From the NCBI GenBank assembly GCA_965214435.1, contig OZ243960.1:3162001-3226000 (forward strand): a DNA stretch of 64,000 nucleotides. The letters run 5' to 3'. The position numbers and the translations under genes were made by a program. Below the pieces are notes generated by a model. That model was given only the letters and a program-made list of their open reading frames with translations, searched no databases and had not been told where the DNA came from. The DNA comes from Rubrobacter_A sp965214435 (lineage in GTDB: Bacteria; Actinomycetota; Rubrobacteria; Rubrobacterales; Rubrobacteraceae). Positions 60,648 to 64,000 of the stretch are shown here, one piece after another; position 1 is the stretch's first letter, and each line of letters opens with the position of its first letter.

Positions 60648-61850
60648 CTACTCGGTAATTTCTGTAACGACACCGGCGCCCACGGTACGTCCGCCCTCGC
60701 GTATGGCGAAGTTAAGACCCTCGTCCATCGCGATCGCGCTGATGAGCTCCACGTTCATCACCGTGTTGTCTCCGGGCATCACCATCTCTACTCCCTCTTC
60801 GAGCGAGATCTCACCCGTCACGTCCGTCGTCCTAAAGTAGAACTGCGGCCGGTAGTTAGAGAAGAACGGCGTGTGACGCCCACCCTCTTCCTTTGAGAGC
60901 ACGTACACCTCAGCCTTGAACTTCGTGTGCGGCGTTATGCTACCCGGCTTCGCCAGTACCTGGCCCCGCTCTATGTCGTCCCGGCGGACACCTCTTAAGA
61001 GTGCCCCGATGTTGTCCCCGGCCTGGGCCGAGTCCATCGACTTGTTGAACATCTCTACACCCGTCACCACCGTCTTGCGTGTCGGGCGGATACCAATTAC
61101 CTCTATCTCCTGAGAGAGCCGCACCTCACCCTGCTCCACACGACCGGTAGCCACCGTACCCCGGCCCTGGATCGTGAAGACGTCCTCTACGGCCAAGAGG
61201 AACGGCCGGTCCACCGCCCGCTCGGGCTCCGGTACGTAGGAGTCAACGGCCTCCATGAGGCGCATGATCGCCTCCTCGCCGTACTCACCCTCATCACCGT
61301 CTAGCGCCTGCAAGGCACTACCTACCACTACCGGTATGTCGTCCCCCGGGAAGTCGTACTCGGTAAGAAGCTCCCTCACCTCTAGCTCTACCAGCTCTAG
61401 TAGCTCCTCATCGTCTACCATGTCCGCCTTGTTCAAGAACACCACTATGGACGGCACCCCCACCTGCCGGGCCAGGAGGATGTGCTCCCGCGTCTGGGGC
61501 ATCGGGCCGTCGGCGGCACTCACTACAAGTATTGCCCCGTCCATCTGCGCAGCACCCGTGATCATGTTCTTCACGTAGTCAGCGTGCCCCGGGCAGTCCA
61601 CGTGAGCGTAGTGGCGATTCTCCGTGGCGTACTCCTGGTGAGAAGTAGCTATCGTGATGCCCCGCTGGCGCTCCTCGGGGGCGTTATCTATCTGGTCAAA
61701 GGCCACGATGCGGTTAGCCTTATCGTTTGGTACCCGCTTGCTCAAGACCCTTGTGATGGCTGCGGTCAGCGTCGTCTTGCCGTGGTCGACGTGGCCTATG
61801 GTGCCCACGTTGAGGTGCGGCTTGGTCCTCTCGTACTTGCCTCTCGACAT
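60648..61850 (-). CDS. tuf: Elongation factor Tu
   Basis: 400 aa GTPase carrying aminoacyl-tRNA. G1 GHVDHGKTT, G3 DCPGHADYVKNM, G4 NKADM, and beta-barrel domains 2 and 3. A standard EF-Tu, not SelB: it lacks the extra C-terminal domain that would bind a SECIS element. Confidence 0.98.
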   Translation of the reverse strand: MSRGKYERTKPHLNVGTIGHVDHGKTTLTAAITRVLSKRVPNDKANRIVAFDQIDNAPEERQRGITIATSHQEYATENRHYAHVDCPGHADYVKNMITGAAQMDGAILVVSAADGPMPQTREHILLARQVGVPSIVVFLNKADMVDDEELLELVELEVRELLTEYDFPGDDIPVVVGSALQALDGDEGEYGEEAIMRLMEAVDSYVPEPERAVDRPFLLAVEDVFTIQGRGTVATGRVEQGEVRLSQEIEVIGIRPTRKTVVTGVEMFNKSMDSAQAGDNIGALLRGVRRDDIERGQVLAKPGSITPHTKFKAEVYVLSKEEGGRHTPFFSNYRPQFYFRTTDVTGEISLEEGVEMVMPGDNTVMNVELISAIAMDEGLNFAIREGGRTVGAGVVTEITE

Positions 61851-61875
61851 TCTCGCTCCTGTCCCTTCTCTGCGC

Positions 61876-64000
61876 TTACTGCTCGGCTATCGCCGCGGCG
61901 ATGCTCTTCGGCACCTCGGCGTAGCTGTTGAACTGCATGGTGAACGTGGCCCGTCCCTGGGTCTTGCTGCGGACGGTGGTCGCGTAACCGAACATCTCGG
62001 AGAGCGGCACCAGCGCTCGGATAACCTGCCCGCCGCCACGGGAGTCCATACCCTGGATCTGTCCGCGCCGCGCCGAGAGGTCGCCCATGACATCGCCCAT
62101 AAACTCCTCGGGCACGACGACCTCGACGTCCATCATCGGCTCCAGCAAGACCGGGTTGGCTCGCTTGAGGGCTTCCTTGGCGGCCATGCTGCCCGCTATC
62201 TGGAACGCCATCTCCGAAGAGTCCACGTCGTGGTAGGAACCGTCAACCAGTTCCACCTTTACGTCCACGACCGGATAACCGGCCACCGGACCGTCGTCGA
62301 GCGCGCCCTGGATGCCCTTGTCGACCGACGGGATGTACTCCCGCGGGATAACGCCACCGACGATCTTGTTGTCGAAGGTGTAGTTATCCTCGTCGTTGTA
62401 CTCCAGATTGATAACCGCGTGCCCGAACTGACCGCGCCCACCGGTCTGACGTACGAAACGTCCCTCGATGTTCTCGACCCGCTTGCGCACGGTCTCCCGG
62501 TAGGCGACCTGCGGCTTGCCGATGTTCGCATCCACCCGGAACTCCCGCAGGAGCCGGTCGAGGATGATCTCCAGGTGCAACTCGCCCATACCGCTGATGA
62601 TCGTCTGCCCGGTCTCCTCGTCGCCCCGCACGGAGAACGTCGGGTCCTCTTCGGCGAGCTTCTGGAGCGCCTGGGTCAGCTTCTCCTGGTCAACCTTGGT
62701 CTTGGGCTCGATGGCCTGCGCGATGACCGGCTCCGGGAACACCATCTGCTCCAGGACCGGCTGATCCGGGTCGTCCACGCTGACCAGCGTATCGCCGGTA
62801 CCCGTGTCCGAAAGTCCGATAGCCGCCACTAACTCCCCGGCGTACACTTCCTCGCGCTGCTCACGGGAGTTGGCGTGTAGCTGCAAAAGGCGGCCAACAC
62901 GCTCGCGGCGGCCCTTGGTCGTGTTCATTACATACGAGCCGCTCTTGAGCGTACCGGAGTACACCCGCATGTAGGTCAGCTTCCCGACGTGCGGGTCGGA
63001 CTGCACCTTGAAGGCGAGCGCCGCCAGCGGACCGTTCTCGTCGGCCTCGCGGGTGATCTCCTCGCCGTCCTGGGACATGCCCTGTACCGGCGGCACGTCC
63101 AGCGGGCTCGGCAGGTAGTCGATAACCCCGTCGAGGAGCGGCTGAACGCCCTTGTTCTTGAACGCCGACCCGCAGAAGACCGGGGTCATCTGGATGCTCA
63201 GGGTAGCCGCGCGGATAGCAGCCCGCAGCATGTCGTCGTCGATCTCCTCGCCGTCGAGGTAGAGCATCATTAGCTCTTCGTCCTGGTCAGAGACCGCTTC
63301 GAGCAACTGCTCCCGGTACTCCTCGGCGAGCGTCCGCATATCCTCGGGGATTTCGGTCTCTTCCCACTGGGTGCCCATCTCGTCGTTGTAGACGATCGCG
63401 TTCATCTCAACGAGGTCGATAATGCCCTTGAGGTCCGACTCAGCCCCTATCGGCAACTGCACCGGAATAGCGTTCGCCTGTAGCCGGTCCCGCATCGTGT
63501 CGACGGCCTTGTAGAAATCCGCCCCGATGCGGTCCATCTTGTTGACAAACGCTATCCGCGGAACCCCATACTTGTCCGCCTGACGCCACACCGTCTCCGA
63601 CTGTGGCTCAACCCCCGCCACGGAGTCAAAAAGGGCGATAGAGCCGTCCAGAACCCGCAGGCTCCGCTCGACCTCTACCGTAAAGTCCACGTGCCCGGGC
63701 GTGTCTATAATGTTGACGCGGTGCTGCTCGGGGATGCGGCTGCTAACGACGTCGTTAGCCTTGCTCTTGCCGTTCTTGCCCGCACCAGTTTCTAGGCCAC
63801 CCCAGAATACGGTGGTCGCGGCGCTCGTTATGGTAATGCCGCGCTCGCGCTCCTGGGCCATCCAGTCCATAACGGCGTTACCGTCGTGGACCTCACCCAG
63901 CTTGTGGGTCAGGCCGGCGTAGAGCAGGATGCGCTCGGTCGTCGTCGTCTTGCCCGCGTCGATGTGGGCCATAATTCCAATATTACGTACCCGCCGGAGC
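61876..64000 (-). CDS. fusA: Elongation factor G, 5' end beyond the window
   Basis: At least 708 codons; the frame runs off the right edge (VRNIGIMAHIDAGKTTTTERIL at the N-terminal part, so few residues are missing). G3 DTPGHVDFTVEVERSL, G4 NKMDRIGADF. Translocation GTPase, first visible gene of the str part, 25 bases upstream of tuf. Confidence 0.97.
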   Translation of the reverse strand, partial: LRRVRNIGIMAHIDAGKTTTTERILLYAGLTHKLGEVHDGNAVMDWMAQERERGITITSAATTVFWGGLETGAGKNGKSKANDVVSSRIPEQHRVNIIDTPGHVDFTVEVERSLRVLDGSIALFDSVAGVEPQSETVWRQADKYGVPRIAFVNKMDRIGADFYKAVDTMRDRLQANAIPVQLPIGAESDLKGIIDLVEMNAIVYNDEMGTQWEETEIPEDMRTLAEEYREQLLEAVSDQDEELMMLYLDGEEIDDDMLRAAIRAATLSIQMTPVFCGSAFKNKGVQPLLDGVIDYLPSPLDVPPVQGMSQDGEEITREADENGPLAALAFKVQSDPHVGKLTYMRVYSGTLKSGSYVMNTTKGRRERVGRLLQLHANSREQREEVYAGELVAAIGLSDTGTGDTLVSVDDPDQPVLEQMVFPEPVIAQAIEPKTKVDQEKLTQALQKLAEEDPTFSVRGDEETGQTIISGMGELHLEIILDRLLREFRVDANIGKPQVAYRETVRKRVENIEGRFVRQTGGRGQFGHAVINLEYNDEDNYTFDNKIVGGVIPREYIPSVDKGIQGALDDGPVAGYPVVDVKVELVDGSYHDVDSSEMAFQIAGSMAAKEALKRANPVLLEPMMDVEVVVPEEFMGDVMGDLSARRGQIQGMDSRGGGQVIRALVPLSEMFGYATTVRSKTQGRATFTMQFNSYAEVPKSIAAAIAEQ

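Noticed and set aside
60648..61850. EF-Tu-like gene as SelB
   Set aside because: 400 aa of normal EF-Tu without the SelB C-terminal winged-helix part.
61654..62832. Long open frame antisense to fusA and tuf (392 codons)
   Set aside because: Shadow of strongly conserved genes on the other strand; GC-rich third positions keep antisense frames open.

Overview
This window looks like a chromosomal segment from a GC-rich actinobacterium close to Rubrobacter. That placement is an inference from overall GC content, the continuous fusA-tuf-S10-spc-alpha ribosomal run, the zinc-type S14, the single hisIE fusion, an inositol-1-phosphate synthase, a maltodextrin-type ABC system, and promoters and terminators of actinobacterial style (GC hairpins without U-tracts, probable leaderless starts). 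No tRNA, rRNA, CRISPR, insertion sequence or prophage was seen.

Layout. 1-4754 (minus) is the tryptophan operon trpG-D-C-F-B-A, with trpA cut by the window edge. 4818-7517 (plus) holds an ornithine-cyclodeaminase-like protein and a GH13 glucosidase. 7549-16260 is a carbohydrate-uptake locus: a minus-strand ABC operon (ATPase, Tat lipoprotein binding protein, two permeases) diverging from a plus-strand GH31 alpha-glucosidase and an alpha/beta hydrolase. 16264-25407 is a mixed accessory stretch: HAD phosphatase, small membrane proteins, MFS exporter, YadGH-like ABC exporter, a LarA-like protein with a zinc-independent MDR oxidoreductase, a frameshifted degenerate receiver domain, a lipoprotein and an AT-richer patch. 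25523-30218 (minus) carries plsY, a fatty acyl-CoA reductase/HAD fusion, a zinc alcohol dehydrogenase and a MOSC protein. 30530-33753 (plus) carries a glutaredoxin with an in-frame UGA at its first catalytic cysteine, a cysteine-free uracil-DNA glycosylase, ino1 and galE. 33770-38944 (minus) is glmM-DUF429-hisF-hisIE-trpE. Then come rplM-rpsI, a membrane GGDEF protein, an O-methyltransferase, truA, the ECF transporter module (ecfT, ecfA2, ecfA1), and from 45572 to the right edge the large ribosomal/translation cluster ending in a partial fusA.

How it works together. The first operon plus the detached trpE give all the enzymes from chorismate to tryptophan. The GH13 and GH31 enzymes and the ABC importer form an oligosaccharide uptake and hydrolysis set whose divergent control region has three GTTTACA direct repeats. 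plsY and the acyl reductase fusion suggest a lipid role. ino1 and galE feed inositol and UDP-sugar pools. The right third is translation machinery with EF-G, EF-Tu, SecY, adenylate kinase, Map and RNA polymerase alpha.

The most notable finding is the probable selenocysteine glutaredoxin at 30530-30769: UGA at codon 15 in a UxxC motif, full conservation downstream, and a SECIS-like hairpin 15 nt after the UGA.
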